Shown here: in pieces, positions 16,998 through 26,086 of the stretch
Layout: the number at the start of each line of letters is the position of its first letter
How positions within the stretch are numbered: the stretch's first letter is position 1
NCBI GenBank assembly: GCA_963728935.1
Contig: CAVSMC010000001.1
Coordinates: 620,001-684,000, forward strand
Source: CAVSMC01 sp963728935
Lineage (GTDB): Bacteria > Pseudomonadota > Gammaproteobacteria > Burkholderiales > Casimicrobiaceae
Direction: 5' to 3'
Length of the DNA: 64,000 nt
Notes under the pieces: generated by a model
Told to the model about the DNA's origin: nothing
What the model saw: the letters and a program-made list of their open reading frames with translations, nothing else
The model's database searches: none
Program-made: the position numbers and the translations under genes

Positions 16998-19900
16998 ATG
17001 CTATCGCGCTTCTTCATCGACCGGCCGATCTTCGCGGCCGTTCTGTCGATCGTCATCATCCTCGCCGGGCTCGCGGCGATGCGATCGCTGCCAATCGCGC
17101 AATATCCGGAGATCGCGCCGCCGGTGGTGACCGTGGCCGCGTTCTATCCGGGCGCTTCCGCCGAAGTGGTCGAGCAGACCGTCGCCTCGCCGATCGAGAA
17201 CCAGATCAACGGCGTGCCCGGCATGATCTACATGAGCTCCAACTCGGCGTCGAACGGCCAACTGCAAATTCAGGTGACGTTCGACATCGGCACGAGGATC
17301 GAGGACGCCGCGATCGAAGTGCAGAACCGCGTGAAGCAGGTTGAACCCCTGCTGCCGCAGGAAGTGCGCCGCCAGGGCGTCACCGTCGAACGCGGCAGCT
17401 CGTCGTTCCTGCAGGTGATCGCGTTCTACTCGCCGGACGGGCGCCTCGACGATCTGTTCACGTCGAACTACGTCAAGTTGAACGTGCTCGACCCGCTGAA
17501 GCGGCTGCCCGGCACGACCAACGTGCAGATCTTCGGCGCGCACGACTACGCGATGCGCATCTGGCTGCGGCCGGACCGGCTCGCGCAGTTGAAGCTCACG
17601 CCGGGCGACGTCTTCAACGCGGTGAGCGAGCAGAACTCGCAGTTCGCCGCCGGCAAGATCGGCCAAAGCCCGATCGCGAACGGCCAGGACCTCGTCTACA
17701 CGATCACGACCAAGGGCCGCCTTTCCGATCCCAAGGAGTTCGAGCAGATCATCGTGCGCGCGAATCCCGACGGCTCCTCGGTGCGCGTCGCCGACGTCGC
17801 GCGCGTCGAGCTCGGCTCGAAGGACTACGAGTTCCTCGGCCGCTACAACGGCAAGCCGGCCACGCTGATCGGCATCTTCCTCGCGCCCGGCGCAAATGCG
17901 CTTCAGGTCGCGAAGACGACGCGCGCCGCGGTCGCCGAGCTCGCGACGCGCTTCCCGCCGGGCCTCACGTACAGCGTCGCGTACGACACGACGCGCTTCG
18001 TCGAAGTGTCGATTCGCGAAGTCGTGAAGACGCTCGCCGAGGCGATGCTGCTCGTCTTCCTCGTCGTGTTCCTGTTCCTGCAGAGCTGGCGCGCGACGCT
18101 GATCCCGTTCGCCGCCGTGCCGGTTTCGTTGATCGGCACGTTCGCCGGGCTCTACTTGCTCGGCTACTCGATCAACACGCTGACACTGTTCGGCATGGTG
18201 CTCGCGATCGGCATCGTCGTCGATGACGCGATCGTCGTGCTGGAGAACGTCGAGCGGATCATGCGCGAGGAGAAAGCGACGCCGCGCGAGGCCGCGATCA
18301 AGGCGATGCACGAGGTGACGAGCCCGATCATCGCGATCGTGCTCACGCTCACCGCCGTGTTCATCCCGATCGCGTTCCTGGGCGGCCTCGCCGGTGAGCT
18401 CTACCGCCAGTTCGCAGTGACGATCACGATCGCCGTCATCATCTCGGGCATCGTCGCGCTGACGTTCACGCCCGCGCTTTGCGTCGTGACGCTCAAGCGC
18501 GGCCACCGCCCGCCCGGCCGCTTCTTCCGCGTATTCAACCGCGGCTTCGAGAGCTTCCGCTCGCACTACACGCACGGCGTCGCGTTCCTGATCCGCCGCG
18601 GCGTGATCGGCCTCACCCTCTTCGGCTTGATGGTCGCCGCCGCGGTCTGGCTCTGGCGCATCACGCCGGGCAGCCTCGTGCCCGACGAAGACCAGGGCTT
18701 CTACATCGCCGCCGTGATCCTTCCCGACGGCGCGACGCTCGAGCGCACGTTCAAGGTCGTGCAGCAGGTCGAGCAGCAGGTCCGTGCGAACCCGGCGAAT
18801 CAGGACGTCGTGTCGTTCACCGGCTTCGATTTCATCGGCGGCGGATTCCGCAACAACGCGGCGACGATGTTCGTCACGCAAAAGCACTGGGACGAGCGCA
18901 AAGTCACGACGCAACAGCTCGTCGGCGAGCTCTTCGGCCGCACGATGGGCATCAAGGAAGCGCTCGTCCTCGCGTTCAATCCGCCGGCGATCTTCGGGCT
19001 CGGAACCGCCGGCGGCTTCGAGCTGCACCTGCAAAGCCGCGGCGACGGCGGCGCGAAGCGGCTGGGCGAAGTGCTGCCGGTGCTGCTGGGAAAGCTCAAC
19101 GCCGATCCCGAGCTCGGCGGCGCGCAGACGCTCTGGCGCGCGACGTCGCCGCAACTGTACGTCGACGTCGATCGCGACAAGGCGAAGAAGCTCGGTGTGC
19201 CGATCGACCAGGCGTTCAACGCGCTCGCCGCGACGCTCGGCAGCGCCTACGTCAACGACTTCAACAAGTTCGGCCGCACGTGGCAGGTGCTGCTGTCGGC
19301 CGAGCCGAGCTATCGCAATCGGCCGGACGACATCGGCGGCATCTACGTTCGCTCGTCGGCCGGCGAGATGATCCCGTTGTCGTCGCTCACCACCGTGCGC
19401 TACTCGTCGGGCCCGGACTCGCTCGAGCGCTTCAACAATCTGCCGTCGGTGAAAATCATCGGTCAGGCCGCTCCCGGCGTGAGCTCGGGTCAGGCCATCG
19501 CGCGCGTCGAGCAGATCGCGCGCGAAACGCTGCCGTCCGACATGAGCTTCGACTGGGGCGGCACGTCGTATCAGGAAAAGAAGTCCGGCGGCGCATCGAC
19601 GTTCGCGCTCGGCTTCGCCGTCATCATGGTGTTCCTGATCCTCGCCGCGCAGTACGAACGCTGGTCGTTACCGCTGTCGGTGCTGCTCGCGCTGCCGTTC
19701 GGAACGTTCGGCGCGCTAGCCGCCGTGCACCTGCGGGGCCTCACCAACGATGTGTATTTCCAGATCGGTCTCGTCACGTTGCTCGGTCTCGCCGCGAAGA
19801 ATGCGATCCTGATCGTCGAGTTCGCGATCTATCGGCGACAGGAGGGCCTGTCGGCGTCGGCAGCTTCGCTCGAGGCGGCGCGGCTGCGCTTCCGCCCGAT

Positions 19901-20249
19901 CCTGATGACGTCGCTCGCGTTCATTCTGGGCGTGCTGCCGCTCGCGATCTCGACCGGCGCGGGCGCCGGCGCACGACACTCGGTCGGCACCGGCGTCATG
20001 GGCGGCATGCTCGCGGCGACATTCCTCGCGATCTTCTTCGTGCCGCTGTTCTTCCGCGTTATCACAGAGCGTCGCGTCACCGAAAAGCGCTCGCGCGACC
20101 AGATCTTCGAAGAAGTTGAGCATGCACGGCACGCGACGCGCCACGCTCCGCCAACGGCTGCGCACGTGCCGGGTCATACGCCGACACCCGGGCTCGAAGA
20201 CCCCCCGTTCGAGCCGCCATTGCAACCGGGAGCGAACCGTGCGGACTGA
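16998..20249 (+). CDS. RND multidrug efflux permease (HAE1 family, AcrB/MexB type)
   Basis: 1083-aa proton-driven inner-membrane pump. It starts MLSRFFIDRPIFAAVLSIVI, the canonical HAE1 N-terminus. The proton-relay Asp pair is in GIVVDDAIVVLENVERIM (TM4), and the Lys of TM10 is in LLGLAAKNAILIVEFA. Two large periplasmic loops and 12 membrane helices are expected from the hydrophobic profile. The C-terminal tail of about 35 residues is rich in His and Pro. Its last 11 bp overlap the outer-membrane factor gene, which starts at GTG 20239. The substrates are probably hydrophobic drugs or solvents. Confidence 0.96.
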   Translation: MLSRFFIDRPIFAAVLSIVIILAGLAAMRSLPIAQYPEIAPPVVTVAAFYPGASAEVVEQTVASPIENQINGVPGMIYMSSNSASNGQLQIQVTFDIGTRIEDAAIEVQNRVKQVEPLLPQEVRRQGVTVERGSSSFLQVIAFYSPDGRLDDLFTSNYVKLNVLDPLKRLPGTTNVQIFGAHDYAMRIWLRPDRLAQLKLTPGDVFNAVSEQNSQFAAGKIGQSPIANGQDLVYTITTKGRLSDPKEFEQIIVRANPDGSSVRVADVARVELGSKDYEFLGRYNGKPATLIGIFLAPGANALQVAKTTRAAVAELATRFPPGLTYSVAYDTTRFVEVSIREVVKTLAEAMLLVFLVVFLFLQSWRATLIPFAAVPVSLIGTFAGLYLLGYSINTLTLFGMVLAIGIVVDDAIVVLENVERIMREEKATPREAAIKAMHEVTSPIIAIVLTLTAVFIPIAFLGGLAGELYRQFAVTITIAVIISGIVALTFTPALCVVTLKRGHRPPGRFFRVFNRGFESFRSHYTHGVAFLIRRGVIGLTLFGLMVAAAVWLWRITPGSLVPDEDQGFYIAAVILPDGATLERTFKVVQQVEQQVRANPANQDVVSFTGFDFIGGGFRNNAATMFVTQKHWDERKVTTQQLVGELFGRTMGIKEALVLAFNPPAIFGLGTAGGFELHLQSRGDGGAKRLGEVLPVLLGKLNADPELGGAQTLWRATSPQLYVDVDRDKAKKLGVPIDQAFNALAATLGSAYVNDFNKFGRTWQVLLSAEPSYRNRPDDIGGIYVRSSAGEMIPLSSLTTVRYSSGPDSLERFNNLPSVKIIGQAAPGVSSGQAIARVEQIARETLPSDMSFDWGGTSYQEKKSGGASTFALGFAVIMVFLILAAQYERWSLPLSVLLALPFGTFGALAAVHLRGLTNDVYFQIGLVTLLGLAAKNAILIVEFAIYRRQEGLSASAASLEAARLRFRPILMTSLAFILGVLPLAISTGAGAGARHSVGTGVMGGMLAATFLAIFFVPLFFRVITERRVTEKRSRDQIFEEVEHARHATRHAPPTAAHVPGHTPTPGLEDPPFEPPLQPGANRAD

Positions 20250-21699
20250 ACAGCCAACTCGATTGCTTATCCGGGCCGTCGCGTTCGTCGCGACGATCAT
20301 GCTTGCCGCGTGCGCGACTACACCGCCGTCGCCGCCGCCCGCACAGGACGTGCCGCCGGGCGACGCGTCGAACGTCGTCGCGCCCGATTGGTGGAAGGCG
20401 TTCGGCGACCCGCAGCTCGACGCGCTCGTGACCGAAGCGCTCGCGAACAATCTCGATCTGAAGCTCGCGATCGCACGCGTCGAGGAGGCACGCGGCCTCT
20501 ACGGCTACGCGCGCGCGGCGCTCTTCCCGAGCCTCGATCTGCAGGTCGGCGCGAGCCGCAGCAAGATCAGCGGCGTAGGGTCCGCGCCGCTGCCTCCGGG
20601 AACGCCGCTCGTATCGAACAACTACAACATCGGACTTTCCGCCGCGTACGAGGTCGACCTGTTCGGCCGTGTGCGCTCCAACGTCGGCGCCGCCGAGCAG
20701 GACCTGCTCGCGTCGCAGTTCGCGCGCGATACCGTGCAAATCGCCGTCGCGTCCGAGGCGGCACGCAACTACTACGCGCTGCGCGCCGCCGATGCGCAGC
20801 TCGCCGTGCTGCGCGAGACGCTCGCGACGCGCGAGCAAACCGTCACGCTGCAGCGCGACCGCAACCAGGCGGGCGTGATCGGCGAGCTCGACCTGCGCCA
20901 GGCGGAAGCGGAACGCGCGAGCGTCGCCGCGGACATCGCCACCGCCGAGCGCGCCCAGCAAACGTTCGAGGCCGCGCTCGCCGTCCTGCTGGGCCGCAGC
21001 CCGCGCGCCATCTTCGCGGCGGACATCGCGCGCCGCGAGACGACATCGCGCACGATCGAGCCGCCGCCGGAGGTTCCCGCGGGATTGCCGTCGGACCTGC
21101 TCGCGCAGCGGCCCGACGTACGTGACGCCGAAACTCGCCTTGCCGCCGCCGACTACCGCGTGAGCGAAGCGCGCGCGCAATACTTCCCATCGATCACGCT
21201 CACCGGCGCATTCGGCGGTGCGTCGGCGGCGCTCGGCGACCTTTTCATCGGGCCGGCCCGCGTATGGTCGCTCGCCGCCGCGCTCGCGCAGCCGATCTTC
21301 CGCGCCGGCCAGATCACCGCGCTGGTCGACACGGCACGGGCGCGCCGCGAGCAAGCGGTGATCGGGTATCAGCAATCGGTACAGACCGCGTTTCGCGAGG
21401 CGCACGACGCGTTCGTCGCGCAGCGCACTTCGCGCGATGCGTTCGAGGCGCAATCGGAACGGCGCGACCGCGTCGCGCATGCGCTGGAGCTCGCGCAGCT
21501 TCGCTACGAGGCCGGTTATTCGCCGTTCCTCGAAGTGCTCGATTCACAGCGCAATCTCCTTGCGGCCGAGCGCGCCCGCATCGACGCCGCGCGCGATCTG
21601 CGCATCGCAATCGTCGACGTGTACCGATCGCTCGGCGGCGGCTGGAAGCCGGAGGCCATCGCAGGCTCGCCGGAAACGCACGCTCCCGCAAGGATGTAG
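20239..21699 (+). CDS. Outer-membrane efflux lipoprotein (NodT/OprM family)
   Basis: 486-aa TolC-like channel component. The signal sequence ends in the lipobox LAAC (about residues 21-24), so it is lipid-anchored. DWWKAFGDPQLDALVTEALANNLDL is the NodT-family start, and the two repeats of the OEP domain follow, with LFGRVRSNVGAAEQDLLASQ and ARAQYFPSITLTGAFG. GTG 20239 is preceded by GGGAG with a 7-base spacer; an ATG at 20116 would overlap the permease by over 130 bp and hide the signal. It completes the tripartite pump. Confidence 0.94.
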   Translation: MRTEQPTRLLIRAVAFVATIMLAACATTPPSPPPAQDVPPGDASNVVAPDWWKAFGDPQLDALVTEALANNLDLKLAIARVEEARGLYGYARAALFPSLDLQVGASRSKISGVGSAPLPPGTPLVSNNYNIGLSAAYEVDLFGRVRSNVGAAEQDLLASQFARDTVQIAVASEAARNYYALRAADAQLAVLRETLATREQTVTLQRDRNQAGVIGELDLRQAEAERASVAADIATAERAQQTFEAALAVLLGRSPRAIFAADIARRETTSRTIEPPPEVPAGLPSDLLAQRPDVRDAETRLAAADYRVSEARAQYFPSITLTGAFGGASAALGDLFIGPARVWSLAAALAQPIFRAGQITALVDTARARREQAVIGYQQSVQTAFREAHDAFVAQRTSRDAFEAQSERRDRVAHALELAQLRYEAGYSPFLEVLDSQRNLLAAERARIDAARDLRIAIVDVYRSLGGGWKPEAIAGSPETHAPARM

Positions 21700-21738
21700 A
21701 TCGGCGTTGACCTTTCGCGCGGCATGGCGGTCGCGCGC

Positions 21739-21825
21739 GGAAATTAGGGTCAGACTCGACTTTTGGTCGATCGGCCGCCTATCGCAAGCGGGGTCGAGAA
21801 AAAGTCGAGTCTGACCCTAATTTCC
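21739..21825. repeat. Perfect 26-bp inverted repeat element (copy 1)
   Basis: The left arm, 21739-21764, starts GGAAATTAGGGTCAGACTCG and ends ACTTTT. It is repeated exactly as its reverse complement at 21800-21825 across a 35-base loop. A further partial arm (CCCTGACCCTAATTTCC) ends at 21840. It lies between the efflux operon and the convergent polyamine ABC operon. A diverged relative is at 26008-26074. The form is that of a REP/BIME-like or miniature mobile element; no transposase gene is present here. Confidence 0.85.
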
Positions 21826-21859
21826 CTGACCCTAATTTCCCGGCACCGGGACAGCTCCG

Positions 21860-22708
21860 TCAACGCTCGCGCGGCCGGCGCATCAGCGCGAGCGCAAGCA
21901 GCGCAGACGCGATCATCAGGAGGAGGCTCACGGCGTTCAGCACCGGGCTCGCGCCTTCGCGCATCCGGCCGTACATCATGATCGTGAGCGGCGAATCGGA
22001 GCCCACGAGCATCAGCGTCGTGTTGAAGTTCTCGAACGACATCAGGAACGAGATCGCGCCGCTGCCGATCAGCGCGGGCTTGAGATAGGGCAGCGTCACC
22101 GTCCACAGAGCCGCAGCGCGCGACGCACCGAGGTTGAACGCCGCTTCCTCGAGCGTGATGTCGAAGCGCTTCAAGCGGGCGGCGATCGTGAGCGTGGCGA
22201 TCGAGACGATGTACGAGAACTGTCCGGCGACGACGAGCGGCAAGCCGGGCCGCAGAAAAGCGAGCTCGAGGTCGAACGTGTCGTCGGCGAACTGGGCGAG
22301 ACGGCTCGCGAAGGCGAGAATCGAGATGCCGAGGATCACGCCCGGTATGACGAGCGGCGCAAGCATCGCGAGCGACAGCGCCGACTTGCCTAGAAAGTGC
22401 GCGCGCTCGAGCAGAAACGCGTTGGCGGTGCCGACCGCCACCGACAATGCGGTAACCCAGAGCGCGACGACCACGCTCGTGCCGATGCTCGCGAGCAGCG
22501 GCCGATCGCCGAAAAGGCCGATGCGCCCGTTGCCGCCGGCGAACCAGTCGAGCGTGAATCCGCGCCAAGGCGGCGCCGGATAATTGGCGTCGTTGAACGC
22601 GAAGATCGCGACGATCGCAAGCGGCAGGAACAGGAAGACGAAGAAGGCGACGACGTAGGCCGTCATCGACCATCGTCCAAGCCGCGAGCGCGGCAGCGAA
22701 GGGATCAT
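21860..22708 (-). CDS. Polyamine-type ABC transporter permease (PotC-like)
   Basis: 282-aa inner-membrane permease with six predicted helices. It starts after a short basic segment, MIPSLPRSRLGRWSMTAYVV. The EAA loop reads ITLEEAAFNLGASRAAALWTVTLPYLKPA, which matches the PotC/PotI group. ATG 22708 overlaps the stop of the upstream permease (ATGA), giving translational coupling. It is the last gene of the four-gene importer operon. Confidence 0.92.
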   Translation of the reverse strand: MIPSLPRSRLGRWSMTAYVVAFFVFLFLPLAIVAIFAFNDANYPAPPWRGFTLDWFAGGNGRIGLFGDRPLLASIGTSVVVALWVTALSVAVGTANAFLLERAHFLGKSALSLAMLAPLVIPGVILGISILAFASRLAQFADDTFDLELAFLRPGLPLVVAGQFSYIVSIATLTIAARLKRFDITLEEAAFNLGASRAAALWTVTLPYLKPALIGSGAISFLMSFENFNTTLMLVGSDSPLTIMMYGRMREGASPVLNAVSLLLMIASALLALALMRRPRER

Positions 22709-23685
22709 GATCGGCGCATGACGTCGCCGAAACGCTGCCCGGTGAGCGTCAGGCCCAGCCATACGATCAGCGTCGACAGAACGAGCAGCAGGAAGCCGAA
22801 CGCCGCGCCCTGCTCCCAGTTGAAGCGCGTGATGAACTGCGCGTAGATCTGCTCGGTGAACCACAGCGAGCTCTTGCCGCCGAGCAGCGTCGGCGTCAGA
22901 TAATTGCCGAGCGTCAGCATGAACACGACGATCGAGCCCGCGGCGATGCCCGGCGCCGCGTGCGGTATCACGATGTCGCGCAGGATCGACGCCGGCGTGC
23001 CGCCGAGGTCGTGCGCGGCTTCGATCAGCGAGTCGTCGAGCGTATCGAGCGCGCTCACCAGCGGCACGACCATGAACAGCATCGACGTATAGACGAGGCC
23101 GACGAGAATCGTCGCGTCGTGATAGAGCAATTCCGGCGGCGCGGCGGCGAGTCCGACGTCGACGAGCAGACGCGGCAATACGCCCGACTCGCGCAGCAGG
23201 ATCATCCAGCCGAGCGTTCTCACGGTCTCGCTCACCCAGAACGGGATCAGGCACAGCATGAACAACAGCGACCGCGCGCGACCGTGCGCGATCTTCGCGA
23301 TGTACCAGGCGACGGGAAACGCGATCAGCAACGTCGCGATCGTTGCGATTGTCGACATCGCCGCCGTGCGCACGAACGTGTGCCAGTACAGCGGCTCGTC
23401 GATGAACGTCCGGTACTGCGCAAGCGAGAGCTCGTAGACGCGAGGCGCCACGCGCGCGCGCAGCGACAGCACCGCGAGCTCGACGTGCGGCACCACGATC
23501 AGACCGACGAGCCACAGCAGCGCCGGCGCGAGCAGCAGCAGCAGCGCGAGACGGCCGCGCGGTCCGGCGAGACCCGTGTCGTCCCCGCGAACGCGGGGAC
23601 CCAGCGTCTTTCGATCAACGACGCTGGATTCCCGCGTTCGCGGGAATGACGATGTGGCCGTGCGGTCGTCGGTGTCAGCTGCCAT
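22705..23685 (-). CDS. Polyamine-type ABC transporter permease (PotB-like) with repeat-encoded N-terminus
   Basis: 326-aa inner-membrane permease. Helices begin at LALLLLLAPALLWLVGLIVVP (about residue 46), and the EAA loop is IEAAHDLGGTPASILRDIVIPHAAPG. Residues about 12-37 (from SSFPRTRESS through LGPRVRGDD) are translated from the palindromic repeat at 23578-23650, which is not part of the PotB fold; the natural protein probably began near the first helix. ATG 23685 overlaps the ATPase gene by 11 bp. An internal start after the repeat cannot be excluded, since no strong ribosome site distinguishes them. Confidence 0.88.
   Translation of the reverse strand: MAADTDDRTATSSFPRTRESSVVDRKTLGPRVRGDDTGLAGPRGRLALLLLLAPALLWLVGLIVVPHVELAVLSLRARVAPRVYELSLAQYRTFIDEPLYWHTFVRTAAMSTIATIATLLIAFPVAWYIAKIAHGRARSLLFMLCLIPFWVSETVRTLGWMILLRESGVLPRLLVDVGLAAAPPELLYHDATILVGLVYTSMLFMVVPLVSALDTLDDSLIEAAHDLGGTPASILRDIVIPHAAPGIAAGSIVVFMLTLGNYLTPTLLGGKSSLWFTEQIYAQFITRFNWEQGAAFGFLLLVLSTLIVWLGLTLTGQRFGDVMRRS
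23578..23650. repeat. Palindromic repeat, copy A (inside permease gene)
   Basis: Two hairpins in one unit: CCCCGCGAACGCGGGG followed by CCAGCGTC, a short middle, then GACGCTGG and TTCCCGCGTTCGCGGGAA. The inner CCAGCGTC/GACGCTGG segments also pair. It is the same family as copies at 32649, 40537 and 44158. Here it lies in the 5' part of the PotB-like gene and keeps the frame. Confidence 0.9.
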
Positions 23686-24832
23686 GCTCTTCGCGGAAGC
23701 ACACGGCGCGCTGTGCCTGGAATCCGAACGCGATCGGCTCGCCGGGCCGCAAGTCCGCGAAGACGCCCGTCTGCGGCAACGCGATGCGAATCTCGGCGCC
23801 GGCGGTTCGTTCGCGTACGAGCACCGCTGAGTTCGCGCCGTCGAAAAGGAGACTCGCCACGTCACCCTCGAAGCGCTGGACGCTCTCGCGAAGGGCGGCG
23901 CTTTCCTTCGCGAGATCGATCGCCTCCGGTCGAACGAACGCCGCGACCGCATCGCCGGCGGCGATCGTCCCGCTCGCGCGCGCGCACACGACGAGGCCAT
24001 TGTCGCCCGCGAGCTCGACGATCGGCCCATCGACGCGCGTCGCGCGCCCCGCGATCCGGTTGTTGGCGCCGACGAACGCCGCGACGAACGGCGTTCGCGG
24101 CTCGTAATAGAGCTCGGCCGGCGTGCCGACCTGCTCGAAGCGGCCGGCGTTCATCACCGCGACGTGATCCGACAATACGAGCGCCTCCGACTGGTCGTGC
24201 GTGATGTAGACGAACGTCGTGCCGAAATCGGCTTGCAGTTGCTTCAGCTCGATCTTCATGTGCTCGCGCAGCTTCAGATCGAGCGCGCCGAGCGGCTCGT
24301 CGAGCAAGAGCAGCGTCGGCTCGAGCACGAGGCTTCGCGCGATCGCGACGCGCTGCTTCTGTCCGCCGGAAAGCTGATCGATGCGCTTGCCCGAAGCGCC
24401 CGGCAAACCGACGCGCGCAAGCATCGCCTCGACACGTTCGCGCATGCGCTCGCGCGCAACACCGCGGCGCGCAAGACCGTAACCGACGTTCTCGCCGACG
24501 CTCATCATCGGGAACAGCGCGAGGTGCTGGAACACCATGTTGACCGGACGGCGGTTCGGCGCGACGCCGCGCATCGAGCGACCGCCGATGCGCACGTCGC
24601 CCTCGTCCGGCGCGAGGAAGCCGGCGATCATGCGCAACAACGTTGTCTTGCCGCAACCCGAAGGCCCGAGAATCGAGAAGAAGCTGCCGTGCGCGATCGC
24701 AAGCGACAGCGAATCGACGGCGACGTGGCCGCCGAACCGCTTGGTCACGCGATCGACCTCGAGGTCCGGCGTCGATGCGGCGCCCGCATGGAACGCCGGC
24801 GGCGCGGGCGCGTCGCCGGCGCTGGCGTTCAT
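23675..24832 (-). CDS. Polyamine-type ABC transporter ATPase (PotA-like)
   Basis: 385-aa ATPase with Walker A GPSGCGKT, signature LSGGQKQRVAIARSL, Walker B LLLLDEPLGALD, and a C-terminal TOBE_2 domain from about residue 280. MVFQHLALFPMMSVGENVGYGL is the usual Q-loop region. It follows the binding-protein gene by 16 bp and overlaps the first permease by 11 bp. PotA proteins have the same architecture and length; putrescine or spermidine are the likely cargo, but related opines or 4-aminobutyrate cannot be excluded. Confidence 0.93.
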   Translation of the reverse strand: MNASAGDAPAPPAFHAGAASTPDLEVDRVTKRFGGHVAVDSLSLAIAHGSFFSILGPSGCGKTTLLRMIAGFLAPDEGDVRIGGRSMRGVAPNRRPVNMVFQHLALFPMMSVGENVGYGLARRGVARERMRERVEAMLARVGLPGASGKRIDQLSGGQKQRVAIARSLVLEPTLLLLDEPLGALDLKLREHMKIELKQLQADFGTTFVYITHDQSEALVLSDHVAVMNAGRFEQVGTPAELYYEPRTPFVAAFVGANNRIAGRATRVDGPIVELAGDNGLVVCARASGTIAAGDAVAAFVRPEAIDLAKESAALRESVQRFEGDVASLLFDGANSAVLVRERTAGAEIRIALPQTGVFADLRPGEPIAFGFQAQRAVCFREEHGS

Positions 24833-24848
24833 GGCGAGCCCGCCGCCG

Positions 24849-25913
24849 TCAGCTCGCCTTCACGCGGTCGAGCACCTTGCCTTCGATGTCCTCGATGCCC
24901 GGCGGAACGGCCGGATACCACTTCACGTTCTTGAGCGCCGCCTCCGGGAAGCTCTTCGCGAACTGCGCTTTGAGCTTCGCGTCCATCAGCCGATCGGCGC
25001 CTTTGGCGGCGGTGAAGTTGCCCGCGGACGCGGCCACTTTCGCCGCGATCTCGGGGCGCATGTTGAAGTTGATCCACGCGTACGCGGCGGCGTCGTTGCG
25101 TCCTTTCGCCGGCAGCGCGAAGGTGTCGATCCAGCCGAGCGCGCCCGATTTGGGCGCGATGTACTGGATGTCGGGGTTTTCGCCGTTCAGCTTCCAGCCG
25201 CCGGTGTCCCACATCATCGCCCCGACGATCTCGCCGGTGCGCGCGCCATTCAGCAGCTGGTCCTTGTTGTCCCAGAAGAACTTGATGTTGCCCTTGCACG
25301 ATGCGAGCTTCTTGCCGACGTCGTCCATCAGCGCCGCGTACGCTTTCGGGTCCTTGTACAACGCGAACGGATCCTTGCCGCTCGCGAACGCGAACGCGAG
25401 CAGCGTCGGTCGCTTCAACCGCATGCTCGTCTTGCCCTTGTACTTCGCGTCGCAGAGATCGGTGTAATCGGTCATCGACGCGAGCTTGGTGTTGACGACG
25501 AGCCCGTCGGTGCCCCAGATGTGCGGCAGCCCGTACACCTTGCCGGCGAGCGTCGTGTTCGCCTTGGTCGCGTCGAGCATCGACGGAATGAAGAGATCCG
25601 TCTTGATCTTGCTCATGTCCATCGGCTTGTAAATGCCGAACTCCTGCTGCGGGCCGACGATGCGGTCCTGCGACGGTTGCGCGAGGTCGAACCCCGCTCC
25701 GCCGGTCGCACGCAGCTTCGAGATCATTTCCTCGTTGTTCGACAGCGTGATCTCGACGTCGATGCCCGTTTCCTTCTTGAACTGCGCGACGACGTCGGCC
25801 GGCACGTAGTCGGCCCAGGTGATCAGGCGCAGCTTTTTGTCCTGCGCGACGGCGGATGTCGAGGCCGCGAGCGCGATGGCGCACGCGGCGAAAGCAAGGC
25901 GAATGGGCTTCAT
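24849..25913 (-). CDS. Polyamine-type ABC transporter substrate-binding protein (PotD/PotF-like)
   Basis: 354-aa periplasmic protein. The signal peptide is about 1-23 (MKPIRLAFAACAIALAAS, cut after AVA). The mature start KKLRLITWADYVPADVVAQF is the PotD/PotF signature. Later YGLPHIWGTDGLVVN supplies the Trp-Gly-Thr ligand pocket. ATG 25913 has GGAG seven bases upstream and is preferred to ATG 25925. It is the first gene of the operon and is flanked upstream by the second inverted-repeat copy. Confidence 0.93.
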   Translation of the reverse strand: MKPIRLAFAACAIALAASTSAVAQDKKLRLITWADYVPADVVAQFKKETGIDVEITLSNNEEMISKLRATGGAGFDLAQPSQDRIVGPQQEFGIYKPMDMSKIKTDLFIPSMLDATKANTTLAGKVYGLPHIWGTDGLVVNTKLASMTDYTDLCDAKYKGKTSMRLKRPTLLAFAFASGKDPFALYKDPKAYAALMDDVGKKLASCKGNIKFFWDNKDQLLNGARTGEIVGAMMWDTGGWKLNGENPDIQYIAPKSGALGWIDTFALPAKGRNDAAAYAWINFNMRPEIAAKVAASAGNFTAAKGADRLMDAKLKAQFAKSFPEAALKNVKWYPAVPPGIEDIEGKVLDRVKAS

Positions 25914-26007
25914 CGAAGACTCCATGACGAATTGAGGCTTCCTCCATCGATCGGAGGATGGGGGCGAAGCTTACTCCAACGCGACGGAACGGGCGCGCGA
26001 AATGAGG

Positions 26008-26074
26008 GTCAGACTCGACTTTTCGAGTCGGCTATATTCAACGCGTTACGCGCCGATGAAAAGTCGAGTCCGAC
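26008..26074. repeat. Inverted repeat element (copy 2, diverged)
   Basis: GTCAGACTCGACTTTT (26008-26023) and AAAAGTCGAGTCCGAC (26059-26074) pair with one mismatch around a 35-base loop. The left flank AAATGAGG(G) also matches copy 1 at 21739. It ends 12 bp before the Fpg-like start. The two copies bracket the polyamine ABC operon. Confidence 0.82.
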
Positions 26075-26086
26075 TTCCGATCTTCC

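Noticed and set aside
17001..19154. 717-codon minus-strand frame
   Set aside because: Antisense shadow of the RND permease, made of charged low-complexity sequence.
21739..26074. Repeats considered as CRISPR
   Set aside because: Only two diverged inverted units 4 kb apart, without spacers or cas genes; no CRISPR array is present anywhere in the window.
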